Shown: positions 10,611 through 21,617 of the stretch, in pieces
How positions within the stretch are numbered: the stretch's first letter is position 1
How the letters are laid out: the number at the start of each line of letters is the position of its first letter
NCBI GenBank assembly: GCA_017163975.1
Contig: JAFFSR010000096.1
Span: 1-64,000, forward strand
Reading direction: 5' to 3'
Origin: Anastatus disparis
Taxonomy: Eukaryota; Arthropoda; Insecta; Hymenoptera; Eupelmidae
Length of the DNA: 64,000 nt
Translations under genes and position numbers: made by a program
The notes under the pieces: generated by a model
Told to the model about the DNA's origin: nothing
The model's input: only the letters and a program-made list of their open reading frames with translations
The model's database searches: none

Positions 10611-13600
10611 TTATTGGATACTTTGTGTCCCTCTTCTTTTCCACCTCCTGCTCTTTTTCAGCAGCCATTTTTCTTGCATATTCCCTCTCTCTACTTCAAG
10701 TGCAGCTTGCGCCATCTGTATCTCTTCAATTCTAAAATGACCCCATGGTAAAGTGTCTGTACTATCAGGCAATAAAAATCTCTTATCATCGTGTGGACTT
10801 AGTGCAATTTTTCTTTGCTTTTCAGTATGCACTGTGTGTAATTTTGATCGAATATTGCACTGTTCACGGTGTATAATGACAAGATCCTGAAGACAACTTC
10901 GGTAATCCTCGAAAGTGATTGTTTTCTTCACGACGTTAGATTTGATACCTTTAGCTTTTTTCACTGTGTCTCCTCCATCAACCAAAATACTGTACATTTT
11001 ACTCCGCAAACCTATGAATTCAGACATAATCTTGCCACAGCATTCATCTTTCATTAATCCAGGAACTTTCTTATTGACACGTGGAATATTAAACTGATTA
11101 TTTTCAGCATAATCAGAAGTATCAAATCTGTGAATGTCTTCCTTCATTGTTTGATACATATCAATGTCTTCAACTTCATATATTAAACTATCCGTATCTG
11201 TATATAGAAGTTTACATTTTTGTCCTAGTCGCTGTTTCATATATGAGTAATGAAACTCATATAGCAGTGTTTTTGATAAATCAAGGATGGAAAAACCAAC
11301 GTATATAGGTTTTTTTTATTGTGATACTCGTTCTCTTCGGCTGAATAGCTACCAAATTTTCATCGAAAATTGCACAACTGTGAAAATTTGGTTGAGCTAT
11401 GCGTGCTTCTGCTCCATATCTACCTGTGAATTTATTTATTAATCGCACATCAACACGTGACCGCTCTCGTTCGATGCACTTTCCATATACAGAGTTAATA
11501 AGCAATTTATAGAAGAGTTTTTCAAACTCATTCTTCGCTTGCTTCCTCTTCTCAGTATTTAATTCAACATAAGGTTTGAGCCAAGCCTTTTGTTCAAAAC
11601 TTAAAATTCTATGTACTTTTTTTTAATCCAAGTCCATTATCTAACGCTTGTTTAAGCGTCCGATAATGTATGACATACCTTTCCTTGTTGTCCAAAGTAG
11701 TAAGCAGTTTTTTTTGCTTCGAGCCTGGTGGTGGACGATGTTCTGCGCAAAAAGGTAAATCCTGATGTTCATCATGGATTTCACAGGATATTCTAAATCC
11801 ACTTCAGCAATATATCCTATATCCGAATCTGGCGATGTATTGAAGAAATCTGGAATTGTTTCATAATCAATCCATTTAAATTTTCCTATCGGTAAATGTT
11901 GTATCATCGCCCAACCATAAAGATTATTAATATCAAAATATAGAAGGGTCTTCTTTTTCTGATTTTCGTCATATGAAGGACCCATGTATGGATTGTTTGC
12001 CTTTGCATACCGGTTACAGCACTGGCTTATTCCTCCACGGATACCTGCTTCGATAAACATTAGCATGTCAATGTCTGTCAAAAGTTCCAATTCTACCTTC
12101 GTCATTTTAAGAGCTGCTGAAAACGTTAAGCCTGGAGTTGTGTAGAAATGAGCAGGACATAAATCGTAGGCTTTAAGAGAGGTCTCTCGGAAACTTTCGA
12201 AGACGTCAGCCAATAGCAAAACATCGGTTTTTAAGTATAAACCGAGTACTCTCCTAAAGTTTTTATATTGAAATCATTCCAAACTTGAACAGCGTGCTTA
12301 TAATCTTCTTCAGCTATATGAGAATCCGTTAGTTTATTGTAGAAGTCCTTTTTTTCTGGCAGCTTTGTAGACATCAATTTATCGAATCCATCCACAAAAT
12401 CGTACGGGAATACACCTTTCCGTCTAAGAAGATTTATCTTATCATCTGTAAATCCATCTGTTTGAAATTCTCTCACTGCTATTGGCACGTTTTCGAGGTA
12501 CGATGCAAGCTTCTCCAATGATGATGGTAGAAAACGCCAAGAATCTATAAATCTAAAATTGATGTCACTATTATCCATATATTTTGTGAAAGAAATGTAT
12601 TTCTCTTTATTATGAGGTATTAGAGTCATTCGTCCCTTCATCAATGTAGAAGTCCTGATTTCTTTCAGAATAAAATGAGTGTCATAATTGAGATTATGAA
12701 AAATAACAGGAATGAATCTTGAAATCTTATAATTCAAATTACATGAATTATGAGCTGCACCTCTGAAACTAAAAAGAAATAAACGTAAAATAACCAGATT
12801 AATTTTCTTTATTTAATTATAACCAATTGAACAACTTACCGTCCTGTGAGATGACAATGGTCTCGTACTGCAAGTTCTTCGGCACGGATTGGTTTTCTAC
12901 ATATATGACAATTAGTTGACCTCTGGAAAGACAATTCTTCTAAATCTGTAAGTTTCATTGGTTTCGGATTTTTGTAGAGTTCATCAATTTTCTCACTGAT
13001 TGATTTCAATTCTCTTACAAACCATTCTGCAGGTGTCTCTTCACATTCGTTAATCCTTCTGTATGATTTATAATAAGATAATTTATCATCAAAACTGCAT
13101 TTCATGTAGTATCCAATACTGTATGCTTCATGAAGTTGAAAAGCCTTCTCACTGTCTGTAGGTTTCAATAAACATTCAAAATCTGCATAAATAACAAAAG
13201 GAACTTTTTCACTCTTGCTGTAATCTTCGAATTTGAGAATATTATTTTTGAGTCGGGCAAATTAATTCTACATTTATTTAAATTTTTACAATTATTTTCA
13301 TGAATTACAAATCTTTCTTCACTATAAAAAATTTGTAAACACCTCTCACAATGGTAAGATTTTATATGGCTTTTAGACACTTGAGAAGCCAGAAGTCGAG
13401 ACAAGTTTTTAATCCAAACATAATGATATTGAGGCATGTCTCCATCATCAGCATCATTATTTTCTTCATACTCATCTATGTAGAAATCTTGAATAATGAG
13501 CAAATTGACATGTTGTACCTTTTTTTCTGATGTAATATGACACGGCGATACTTCAAACTTCGGACCATACTTTTTCAACATGTATAAGTTTATTGAAATA

Positions 13601-13824
13601 TTATTATTTAATTTTTCGAATTTCGGAATATCTTTAATTTTTACAGGAAATTCAATTTTATCAAACCTCAGCTTATTATTATGCGGTAGATAATGATCCA
13701 CTCTTTGAGGATTACGGTTACTAGGATATAATGCGGAAAGTACAGCATATTTGAAACACTGATTGTCATTATTGCGAACATTAACACACGCTTTCTTATT
13801 TTCTTTTAAATATAAGACCTTCAA
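10611..13824 (-). pseudogene. POLB: Protein-primed family B DNA polymerase of Polinton
   Basis: Pieces in order on the minus strand: N-terminal domain 13824-13165 with VRNNDNQCFKYAVLSAL and a zinc finger YHCERC..H-ENNC; exonuclease I motif YADFECL at about 13188-13168; zinc-binding CHICRK and RDHCHLTGR (13168-12840); exonuclease II FHNLNYDTHF (about 12700); DVFESF (12219-) and polymerase motif A YFDINNLYGWAM (about 11945-11910); motif B KLLINSVYGK (about 11510-11480); motif C YTDTDSLIY (about 11205-11180). All catalytic motifs are identifiable. Coding length, about 1,050 codons, fits pPolB, though the extreme N-terminus is missing. Frame breaks occur near 13210, 12225, 11800, 11640-11510 and 11300. 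A 71-bp intron interrupts the gene at 12769-12839. Confidence 0.93.
12769..12839 (-). other. Spliceosomal intron (71 bp) in Polinton polymerase gene
   Basis: After ...RDHCHLTG plus CG the minus strand reads GTAAGTTG (donor at 12839) and returns at TTTCTTTTTAG (acceptor ends 12769). Joining the flanks restores an Arg codon (CG + T) and the frame continues FRGAAHNSCNLNYK, the conserved continuation of this zinc-binding region. The intron contains an in-frame TAA at once. Phase 2. Strong because both junctions and the protein agree. Confidence 0.9.
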
Positions 13825-14427
13825 TTTTTCAAACCAACATTAACTTACATCCCTATTCTCGAATACGATTATGAACATCAACTGAATAATATATCCTTGA
13901 AAATATAATCTTTAATTCAATCAAGAAAATTCAAATGAATCATTTATTTTACGATATATTCTTCTAAAATGAATAACTTTAAAAAGTTTTGGCATCACAA
14001 AAACTCAATGTCCCATTTTAATATTTACATCTCAGAGATCATTTCTGTTTAAAATTTTAAAAAGAAAATTTATTTTTTTCTGAGAAAATTTTTCATTAAT
14101 TTAAACAAAATTATACATATTAAAAAGAAATTTAAAGATTAATAGTAAAAAGAAAATTTAAGAAGGATACAAATTTCAAGATTCTACCAATAGTAAAGAA
14201 ATTTAGGATACAAATTTCAAGATTCTACCAATAGTAAAAAGAAAATTTAAGAAGGGATACAAATTTCGAGATTTGACCAATGGTAAAAAAGAAAAATTTG
14301 GAAAATAAAGAAGGGAAAAGTTTTTAGGAAGGGATAAATTGTTCTTTTAAACTATCCAAAAACTGTAAGAATTTTCCTATTCAGTCTCTCAAATCACTTC
14401 TCGCTGAAAGAAATTCAGAGTTGTACG
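13825..14427. promoter_or_regulatory. Divergent intergenic region with ~60-bp tandem repeats
   Basis: It separates the minus-strand polymerase from the plus-strand spliced gene, so it probably held both promoters. AT-rich. At about 14142-14320 a unit containing GATACAAATTTCAAGATTC and ACCAATAGTAAAAAGAAAA repeats about three times with small changes. No TATA box can be singled out in such AT-rich DNA. Confidence 0.5.
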
Positions 14428-15277
14428 ATGGCTAGAACCCGTGACTATGGTGCAATGATTAAAAATGCAATATTAGAATTTTCTGAAGAGAACGTTTATA
14501 TTTGTGACATACAAGGATTTCAAGGCATGTCTGGGGATTCTTTTATTTTTAAAGAAGTCAGTTTTCTGAATTTTAGAAAAACTGCTTTTCCAACTGCGTA
14601 TCTCTTTAAACCTCCGATGACATGGAGAGAATTGAGTCAAGAAGAAAAAAGTACATCGCAATGGCTGGAAAAGTATCACCATGGAATACAATGGAACTCT
14701 GGAGATATACCTTACCATCGTCTTCAAAAATTTTTGAAATTTGTTCGCAAGGAGTCAAGAAAGTATTTGTCAAGGGTGAGCAGAAAGCGCAATGGTTAGC
14801 TGATCTTTTACCAAATGTGTAAGTAATACATTTATGTTTCAACTTTCATACTTTTCTTGCTGTTTTAATACTTTTTCATACTTGTTTCATACTTTTTATA
14901 CTTTTCCATACTTGTTTGATACTTTTTTATACTTTTTTTAATTATTTTAATACTTCAACATACTGTATTTAACCATATTAATACTTTATTTTTCGTGTTG
15001 TATATACTTTAAGTTACATTACCTTCTCCTCTTTATTTTCAGGACAATCAGCAACATTGAAGACTTTGGATGCCCATCATTAGAAAGAATAATGAATTGT
15101 ACACGATATACATGTTTCAACCACGACCTCTGTTTAAGGCGAAAACCTATGTGCGCTGTTATTAATGCTATTTCGATGCGCACATGGTTACATGATTACC
15201 TAGATGCGAAATTTTCCAAAGATGAAGTCGATAAAATTTCTAATAATGATGAATGTATAAAGTTATATTGGAAATAA
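14428..15277 (+). pseudogene. Spliced Polinton-associated protein, one frameshift
   Basis: ATG at 14428 opens MARTRDYGAMIKNAILEF; conserved-looking blocks are VYICDIQGFQGMSGDSFIFK, TAYLFKPPMTW, KYHHGIQWNSGDIPY and, after a +1 shift near 14720-14750, KKVFVKGEQKAQWLADLLPN. A 224-bp intron follows and exon 2 (15043-15277) reads TISNIEDFGCPSLERI, then Cys/His-rich FNHDLCLRRKPMCAV. The product would be about 210 residues. I recognise the pattern (DIQGF...YLFKPP...WLExxYHGIxWNxGxIPY) from uncharacterised insect proteins linked to mobile elements. A nuclease-like RNase H fold is conceivable from the leading DIQG and late Cys/His cluster, but this is a guess. It is divergent from the polymerase. Confidence 0.65.
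14819..15042 (+). other. Spliceosomal intron (224 bp) with ATACTTTT repeats
   Basis: Donor GTAAGT at 14819-14824 and acceptor CTTTATTTTCAG ending 15042. Splicing joins GT + G into Val and gives NV-TISNIEDFGCPSL, an uninterrupted frame. Between them lies a degenerate tandem run of CATACTTTT/ATACTTTTTT (about 14850-14960). Phase 2. Confidence 0.88.
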
Positions 15278-15329
15278 ATTAAATTAAATAAAAACAGAAT
15301 TCTGGTTTTTTCTCAACCCTTCTTATGAT

Positions 15330-15364
<35 letters not shown>

Positions 15365-15771
15365 TAATATTAAATACGAACAAGATAATTTACATGATCT
15401 TTGTAAACTAATGTTAGTAATCTTAAAGATATAAATATTCAAATCAATAATAATAAATTTTTCGTTACATAATTTTAATGTACTAACTAAATTTGTATGT
15501 ATTATTTACACTTTATTTTATTTTATTAACTTGACTGTTAAGTTTTCATATTAATGATATTATTGTATTTAATTATCTATAAAATTAAGAGTTGTAAGTT
15601 ACTTATTGTAAAGGAATTTCCAAAGGAGGAATATGAGTATAAAGAAAAAAAAGAAGAATCAAATTATTTCTATTTATTTTATTTTTTTTTTAAATCCTAA
15701 TAGATATTCATTAAAAATATATAAATATATGTATTACAACAAAATACTAAAATATAAAGTTTTAAATATAA
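15278..15771. other. AT-rich spacer, A-homopolymer
   Basis: Contains an A run of about 24 at 15335-15358 and AATAAA-like signals after the plus-strand gene (15288). It is the 3' side of two convergent genes. No gene. Confidence 0.5.
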
Positions 15772-16933
15772 CTATTCTATTATAGTTATATCCTCGCGTA
15801 TAATTATATCCTCGCGCATACGAGGTCGGACTGCTGCTGATGGTGTGCACGCTGTAGCTGAATGTCGGTCTGCTGTTGATGGTGTGCTCGCTGTAGCCGA
15901 ATGTCGGCCTGCTGATGGCATGCACGCTGTAGCCGAATGTCGATCTGCTGCTGATGGTGTGCACGCTGTAGTCGAATGTCGGCCTGCTGCTGATGGCGTG
16001 CACGCTGTAGCCGAATGTCGGTCTGCTGATGATGACGCGCTGGTAGTAGCCGAACTCTTATTTTTTTCAGCAAGCTGTCGGCCAACTTTTTTCATCCACT
16101 CCCGTGCTGAAGTTGGTTTTTTTTCTTGCTGAACTTTTTTGCTTCCTATAAAGTAAAATTGAAAAATTAAATAATATGATTATTTTATTAATTTATTTAT
16201 TTATTTTGAATAAATTACCTTTTGAAGTAGACGGTGTTTGTTGCTTAAATTCTTGGCCCGCCGAGGAGGTTGATGGTATTGGTTCCGTTGCTCTATATCC
16301 TGAAGAGGTAGAGGGAACCGATTTCTCTTCATGACGATGTCTGTTTTCAGAATCATCTGTAAACAAAAATAAGAAAATAATATTAGAAATAAAATTATAT
16401 GTAAAATTAAAAAAAAAATCATTAAAAAAATAAACTTACTTAGCGTCTTTTTTTCTTGGGGATCGGTCCAAGATCATTAATTGATCTTTTTGTCCCTTGT
16501 TGCTCTGTTTTGCTCCTCTGCTTGATGAGGATGAACTCGAGCTAGAGCTCGAGGATGAACTCGAGCTAGAGCTTGAGGATGAACTCGAGCTTGAGCTGCG
16601 ATTCCTCGACCGCCGATTTATTTGTAATGTCGACTGCTGTGTCGACTGCTGATTATTTTCAGCGGAACTCTCTGATGAAGTTCCTGGTGTATGATGATTA
16701 TATAGCTGCTGCATAGCAGCCATCGGAGGCAGTGATGGCACTGAAAAAGAAAAAATTAATGTAAAAAAAATCATTTTAATATTTTTATATTTTATTTCAT
16801 ACTTACGGGAATCCACTGCATGCATCGCCCATGACACATGTTCCAACATCATAAGCAATGTTGGTCCATTTGCTATTAACCATCTAATGCGATCTTGAAC
16901 TGCTTTAATATTTCCAATTTTGTCTTGAGCCAT
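15772..16933 (-). pseudogene. Four-exon Ser-rich gene with 14-residue repeats
   Basis: Four minus-strand exons are bounded by good splice sites: E1 16933-16807 (MAQDKIGNIKAVQDRIRWLI, helical), E2 16740-16440 (PPMAAMQQLYNHH, then a Ser run of about 30 and a basic tail RSPRKKDAK), E3 16356-16219 (DSENRHRHEEKSVPSTSSGY, Ser/Thr/Pro-rich) and E4 16145-15772 (REWMKKVGRQLAEKNK, then repeats of ADRHSATACTPSA). Introns are 66, 83 and 73 bp. E1-E2 and E3-E4 join in frame; E2-E3 needs a one-base correction, most simply in the A run at 16442-16450, so the gene is probably broken or the base is an error. Function unknown. The disordered, basic, Ser-rich middle could be a virion or DNA-binding protein, but nothing proves it. 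It lies upstream of the divergent pair, inside the right TIR. Confidence 0.55.
15820..16045 (-). repeat. Coding minisatellite, ~42-bp unit
   Basis: GCTGTAGCCGAATGTCGG followed by (T/C)CTGCTGxTGATGGxGTGCAC recurs about five times on the plus strand, giving 13-15-residue repeats on the minus strand. All units keep a multiple of three, so the frame was maintained while the repeats expanded. Confidence 0.85.
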
Positions 16934-17159
16934 TTTTCTATTTTCTTTTAAGTTGATCTTCGAAATCTTTTTCTGTAGTTAGGAAAAGTTGAAGATGATC
17001 CTCGAACTGACGAAATGTAGCTTAGAACGAGGTATTTATACAGAAAATTAGGATACTTATTTTACAATGTTTTTCATGAAAATCCTACGATTGGTGAAAA
17101 TTTCCTTTTAAAAATTTGTCACCTCCCTTAGAGAAAATTTAGTCCATCCTTCATTAGTT

Positions 17160-18240
17160 TTGTACACGCCTAAGATTTTAATTTTTATCGTCGTGGAACT
17201 GACCCTTGCAATAAATATCGTTTTTTCTCAAAAACATACATATACCTGTGACTAACAAATTTAAAAAAAGAGGGAGCATTTTTAAGAGCGAAGTCATGTA
17301 TATATTTTCTGAAATAAGCAATCCTTCTTTGAAAATAATTGATCCCTTCAATAAATATCTTTTTCTTAAGAATACTTTTAAAAACCTGAGATAGATCAAG
17401 CTTTCTTAATTTTTTTCTTAGTAAATTCAAAGAAAAAATAAATGCACCTGCAAGATAACTTTTTTCCCACACACACACTTGATATGAGAAAAAATAATTT
17501 TTAACCTAGTAGGCCTAAAACACTTTTCTATAGGGAAAATCGACTTTTCATTTTTCCAAATCCCGGCGGTCTGAAGGTTAAAGAAAAGGAATTCTCCTTT
17601 TTACAAAAAAGGTTATCGTAAATCTTATAATAAATGCACCTGCAAGATAACTTTTTTCCCACACACACACTTGATATGAGAAAAAATAATTTTTTAACCT
17701 AGTAGGCCTAAAGCACTTTTCTATAGGGAAAATCGACTTTTCATTTTTCCAAATCCCGGCGGTCTGAAGGTTAAAGAAAAGGAATTCTCCTTTTTACAAA
17801 AAAGGTTCTCGTAAATCTTATAATAAATGCACCTGCAAGATAACTTTTTTTCTCACACACACACACACACTTGTTATGAAAAAATAGTTTTTAAAGAAAA
17901 GACTCTTTCAATAAATAACTTTTCTCTCAAAAAAAAAATTTCGTTCTTCAAATTTCCGACCACCTGCAAAAAGCTGTTTTTCCTTAAGGAAACTGACACA
18001 CACCTCAGACAAAAAATTATTTTTCAATAGAAAAAGATTTTCTTTTTTACAAAGGTGGGGTCTCGTATATATTTTTCGAGCATTTGTTCCTTTTTTTAAA
18101 ACATGAAAAAGAATACGACTGACCCTCTTAATAAATATCTGTTTATCTCAAAAAACAAGAGAACAGGCAGCTGACCCTTTCAATAAATCTTCTTCTCAAA
18201 AAAAAAAAAGATTTTCTTTAAAAAAAAGAAAAGACGGGGC
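17160..18240. repeat. Subterminal repeat region of Polinton
   Basis: A unit of about 192 bp starts at 17437 and again at 17629 (AATAAATGCACCTGCAAGAT), with a third partial copy from 17822; copies 1 and 2 are nearly identical. Around it the phrase TGACCCTTxCAATAAATAT recurs at about 17199, 17338, 17906, 18121 and 18174. No believable gene. Confidence 0.8.
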
Positions 18241-18269
18241 ATGACAAAGTGACTTAAAAAAAATAAATA

Positions 18270-18830
18270 TATTTATATATATATAATAGAAGGCAAATTT
18301 ATAGTTTGCTCATTTATTATACAGGTTACATGATCCATTATTTTCATGCACCTGCGACTCAAAAGAGAACACACACGTAGTGTACTGCATTGAGATAAAA
18401 GACATCTCTTTCCTTCTCTTCTAAAAGCAGGTAAATTTTCATGCAACGTTAAAGAAAACGCACAGTGGGCAGCGCAGTGAAAAAGGTCTGCCCTATCCCT
18501 CTCTTCTAAGCGTGGAAAAATTTTCCTGCGCTCTCCAAAATAGAACATATTGTGGGCGGCGCTCTATCCTTTCTTTAAAAATAAGAAGGGACAGCCCTTT
18601 CTCTCTATCCCAAAATAAGTATCCAATACATTTTTTAAGGAAGGGGAGACTCATAGGTATTTTAAATGGACCGGATTGTAACACACTTAGTGGAGGGAGA
18701 CAAGTGTTTTATCCTTTTTCATTTTTAAACAGGGGGGAGGAATTCACATGTATTTTAAATGACACGGATTCTAACACACTTGGAAAAGGAGAGGGGGTGT
18801 GCGAGAATCCGGGTGTGCCAGTATGCCTAT
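18270..18830. repeat. Diverged ~105-bp repeats, no gene
   Basis: GTATTTTAAATG followed by GGATTxTAACACACTT occurs at about 18658 and 18752, and CTCTTCTAA followed by GGxAAATTTTC occurs at about 18414 and 18503. The short open frames across it look like repeat artefacts. Confidence 0.6.
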
Positions 18831-18843
18831 AGCCTATCTACTA

Positions 18844-19803
18844 TCAGTTTTGCAAAGTTCTGTATACATTTGTTATAAATAATGATGATTATGAATGAAA
18901 AATCTTTTCGAATTATTTGCAAAATTATAAGTTTGGGTAAAGAAATTTGAAGAAAAATTTTGTTTTTATTAAAAAAAAACGACCAATTTTTATTAAATAG
19001 ATTTTTTAATAAAAACGAAATTATATTGTCAAAATATTTATAATATTATAAGCATATGTATAATGAACCTTACAATGTATTTTATTATAAATTATATCTT
19101 TTAGGGTTACTTTTAATTGTAAAACATTCTTCTGTTTTGTACAAACCAGCATTAAGTTCATAAGATTAAATACTCAATCTGTAATAATAAAAAAAAGTTA
19201 AGAATTACTAGTATATTGTAATCATTGATTCATCAATCTAAATATTAAGTAAGTGTGAAAATGTAATTATCATAATATGTCATTGATTTTGATAATTTAT
19301 TTTATAAGAAGGTGTATTTTTAGGATAAAGAAATTTATAATGCTAAAAGGAACGATAAATATAGTAGCATTTTAAAAATTTCTATACGTTTGTAAATATT
19401 AGGTATTTAATTTTATAAAGTTAATATTGGTTGGTAACAAAAAAATGTTTTACTTTTGTACGTTTATAATTTATGAAAAATTTCAAATAATGAAAAGTTA
19501 CCCTAAAAATATAATTTATAATAAAATACATTGTAAGGTTCATTATACATATATTTAATTAAACTTACAATTCTAGATTTGATAAAAAAACTATTAATAT
19601 TATATCATAAATATTTTGACAATATAATTTCGTTTTTATTAAAAAACCTATTTAATAAAAATTTGCCGTTTTTTTTAATAAAAACAAAATTCTTTTTCAA
19701 ATTTCTTTACCCAAACTTATAATTTTGCAAATAATTCGAAAGGATTTTTCATTTATAATCATCATTATTTATAACAAATGTATACAGAACTTTCCAAAAC
19801 TGA
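18844..19803. mobile_element. 960-bp foldback element with TA target duplication
   Basis: Left arm 18844-19115 and right arm about 19500-19803 are long inverted repeats ending TCAGTTTTGCAAAGTTCTG / CAGAACTTTCCAAAACTGA, flanked by TA on each side (18842-18843, 19804-19805). It contains no coding region. TA duplication points to the Tc1/mariner superfamily. It interrupts the right Polinton TIR: the left TIR reads GATATCC-GTAGTAGATAGGC where the right TIR is split. Confidence 0.85.
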
Positions 19804-19900
19804 TATCAAAGCTATTATTATTTTTTTGCCATTCTAACCCCAAAATCTCAACTTCGTTGCTCTTTCCTGGCTCTCATGGCAAAAAATACGGTTTGCAACT

Positions 19901-19994
19901 GGTATGAAAAGGCTTTTTTACGAAACTCGTTACGACCCTCGCCTTCGGCTCGGGCCGTAAACTTCTCGTTTCGTAAATAAAGCCTTTTCATACC
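19901..19994. repeat. GC-rich near-palindromic hairpin element
   Basis: GGTATGAAAAGGCTTTTTTA at 19901 pairs with TAAAGCCTTTTCATACC ending 19994, and the middle CGACCCTCGCCTTCGGCTCG forms a GC-rich loop region. The whole is a ~94-bp imperfect palindrome absent from the left TIR, so it came in as an insertion. Confidence 0.8.
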
Positions 19995-20021
19995 CGTTAC
20001 AAAATGTACTATTACGCACTA

Positions 20022-21060
20022 CCCTACATTAAAAAAAGAAACATGTAAATCGGACCATAATTACCAGAGATATTGTTAATTTTCATATGCAATATGAATT
20101 TTAACTTTTGAAAATTTTTTTCTCTTCTTGGGTGAAGAAAAAGATACCACCATGCGCATGCGCGCTGGCCGTTTATATACTCTGTTACCTGATATTCGTT
20201 CACAACGTCATGCGTGAAAAAATTTAGAAACGATGATATATATAAAAATCACTTTGTATACATTTATGTCGTTCTACCTAAATAATTTATATCATAAACT
20301 GGCTATTAAACTTTGAAACGAGGCATGTAATAATAGGATACCTTTATCATAAACGATTATAAAAATTTCAATTTTTTATTTTTTTGCACTATTTTTTAGC
20401 ATTTTTCCGATTTTACAATTTCAATTCTTATAAATAAATTCATATATTTCAGCCAATTTTTGATATATATTGATTTTATGAAATGGAAAAGAAAGGTCTC
20501 TTCAAGACCTTTAATTTGAATTTTCTAAAAGTTTTCTATCGTGAAGATAAAAAGAGTAACATGGCTTTGACTTTGAGTAACAATCGCGCCATTGTTTTAA
20601 AACATTTTAAGATGTTGACATATTTGCAATAATTATTGTTGAATCGGCATTAATATGAATTTTCGACTTTTTTTTAATAAACAAATTAATTGTAACTCTT
20701 CTTACGGGCCGAAACAGATCGGCTTGAAGGAGGATTAAAGACAATAGAAAATCTTTCTTTTCCCAAAGTTTCATCGAATTTTGAATAAAATATCTATCTT
20801 TAACTTGAATTTGAAAAATTACCCATTTTCTCGGAAAAACTTCATTTCCCGAGAAAATTTGAAAATCTTAGAAAATCGCACACTCATAGCCTTGAAGAAA
20901 ATTTAATTCTGAACAACTTTTGTGAAAAAAATTTTTTTCTAGATTCAAAAGCAGCGCAGTTACAGAGGAAAAAAGAAAAAAAAGTCGATTTTCCTATCTT
21001 AATTTGTTTATAAACATTTTTCCACAATTGTTTGAGATGGCGCACATCGATATTCTTATT
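20022..21060. repeat. Polinton right terminal inverted repeat
   Basis: Inverted counterpart of 1410-2460. The inner end was separated from 18820-18841 (ATGCCTATAGCCTATCTAC) by the foldback and hairpin insertions. The outer homology fades near 21055 (GCGCACATCGATATTCTTAT). The block 20333-20610 runs in the same orientation as its partner 1842-2116 rather than inverted. Confidence 0.85.
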
Positions 21061-21617
21061 ATGCATATTATTTACAATATATTTCTGCAAAAAACCGGCC
21101 TGTAACACGTTTTGCAGAAAAAAATTCTAATTTGACAGGACTATTGTTAATAGATTTTTTAGTATAGTTTTTTAACTATTTAACTTTAAATATGTCCTGA
21201 TAAATCTAAAAATAAAAAAAATAATCAAACATATTAAAGCATTAATAACTGTACTTATAAATTATAAATTTTTAAAAATAGTTCAAAATTATGAATTCAC
21301 ATAATTACATGAACATTAAAAAAAATATAAAAGGAAGTAAAAATAATCATTTTTCAATGTTATTTATTAATCAAGCAAGCGTGTTCAAAGCGTTGTCGCA
21401 ATGCTTGAGATCGGTATTGAAAACGAGTGACCACGCAATAAATCGCTGTATTCGTATTCAGCTTTCTGTATACGTTAGAGTACGGAGAGCCGTAGCGAGC
21501 GACAAAGCAGTTTAGTCGCTGAAGGGCGATTCAATTGATACATATGTACGTAATGCGCGCGCATACTTTTTATTCTCTTGCTCACAACTAACGTCGCGTT
21601 ACGTTACATATGTATCA
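21061..21617. other. No gene seen outside Polinton right end
   Basis: AT-rich to 21360, then a GC-richer stretch (AGCCGTAGCGAGCGACAAAG at about 21488) that resembles 23033-23057 (GTGCCGTAGCGAACCATAAC), suggesting an older repeat split by the element between them. Confidence 0.4.

Larger units (their letters stand above)
1410..21060. mobile_element. Polinton/Maverick DNA transposon, decayed, ~19.6 kb
   Basis: The region carries the diagnostic Polinton gene set: protein-primed family B DNA polymerase, retroviral-type integrase with chromodomain, FtsK/HerA-like packaging ATPase, adenain-like cysteine protease, and remnants of minor and major capsid proteins. It is bounded by inverted repeats of about 1 kb (1410-2460 and 20022-21060). 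Polintons are usually 15-20 kb and self-synthesising; capsid genes suggest a virion stage, which is family knowledge. Most genes here have frameshifts or stops, so this copy is dead. Exact termini and the usual 6-bp target duplication were not identified. The element has itself been invaded by a 960-bp foldback element and a ~95-bp hairpin in the right TIR. Confidence 0.9.

Noticed and set aside
3110..16933. Integrated exogenous virus rather than a transposon
   Set aside because: Integrase, TIRs, introns and gene set match Polintons; nothing indicates a separate viral integration.
17178..17478. Minus-strand frames of 73 and 97 codons
   Set aside because: Formed by the iterated AATAAAT-containing repeats; hydrophobic AT-driven composition.
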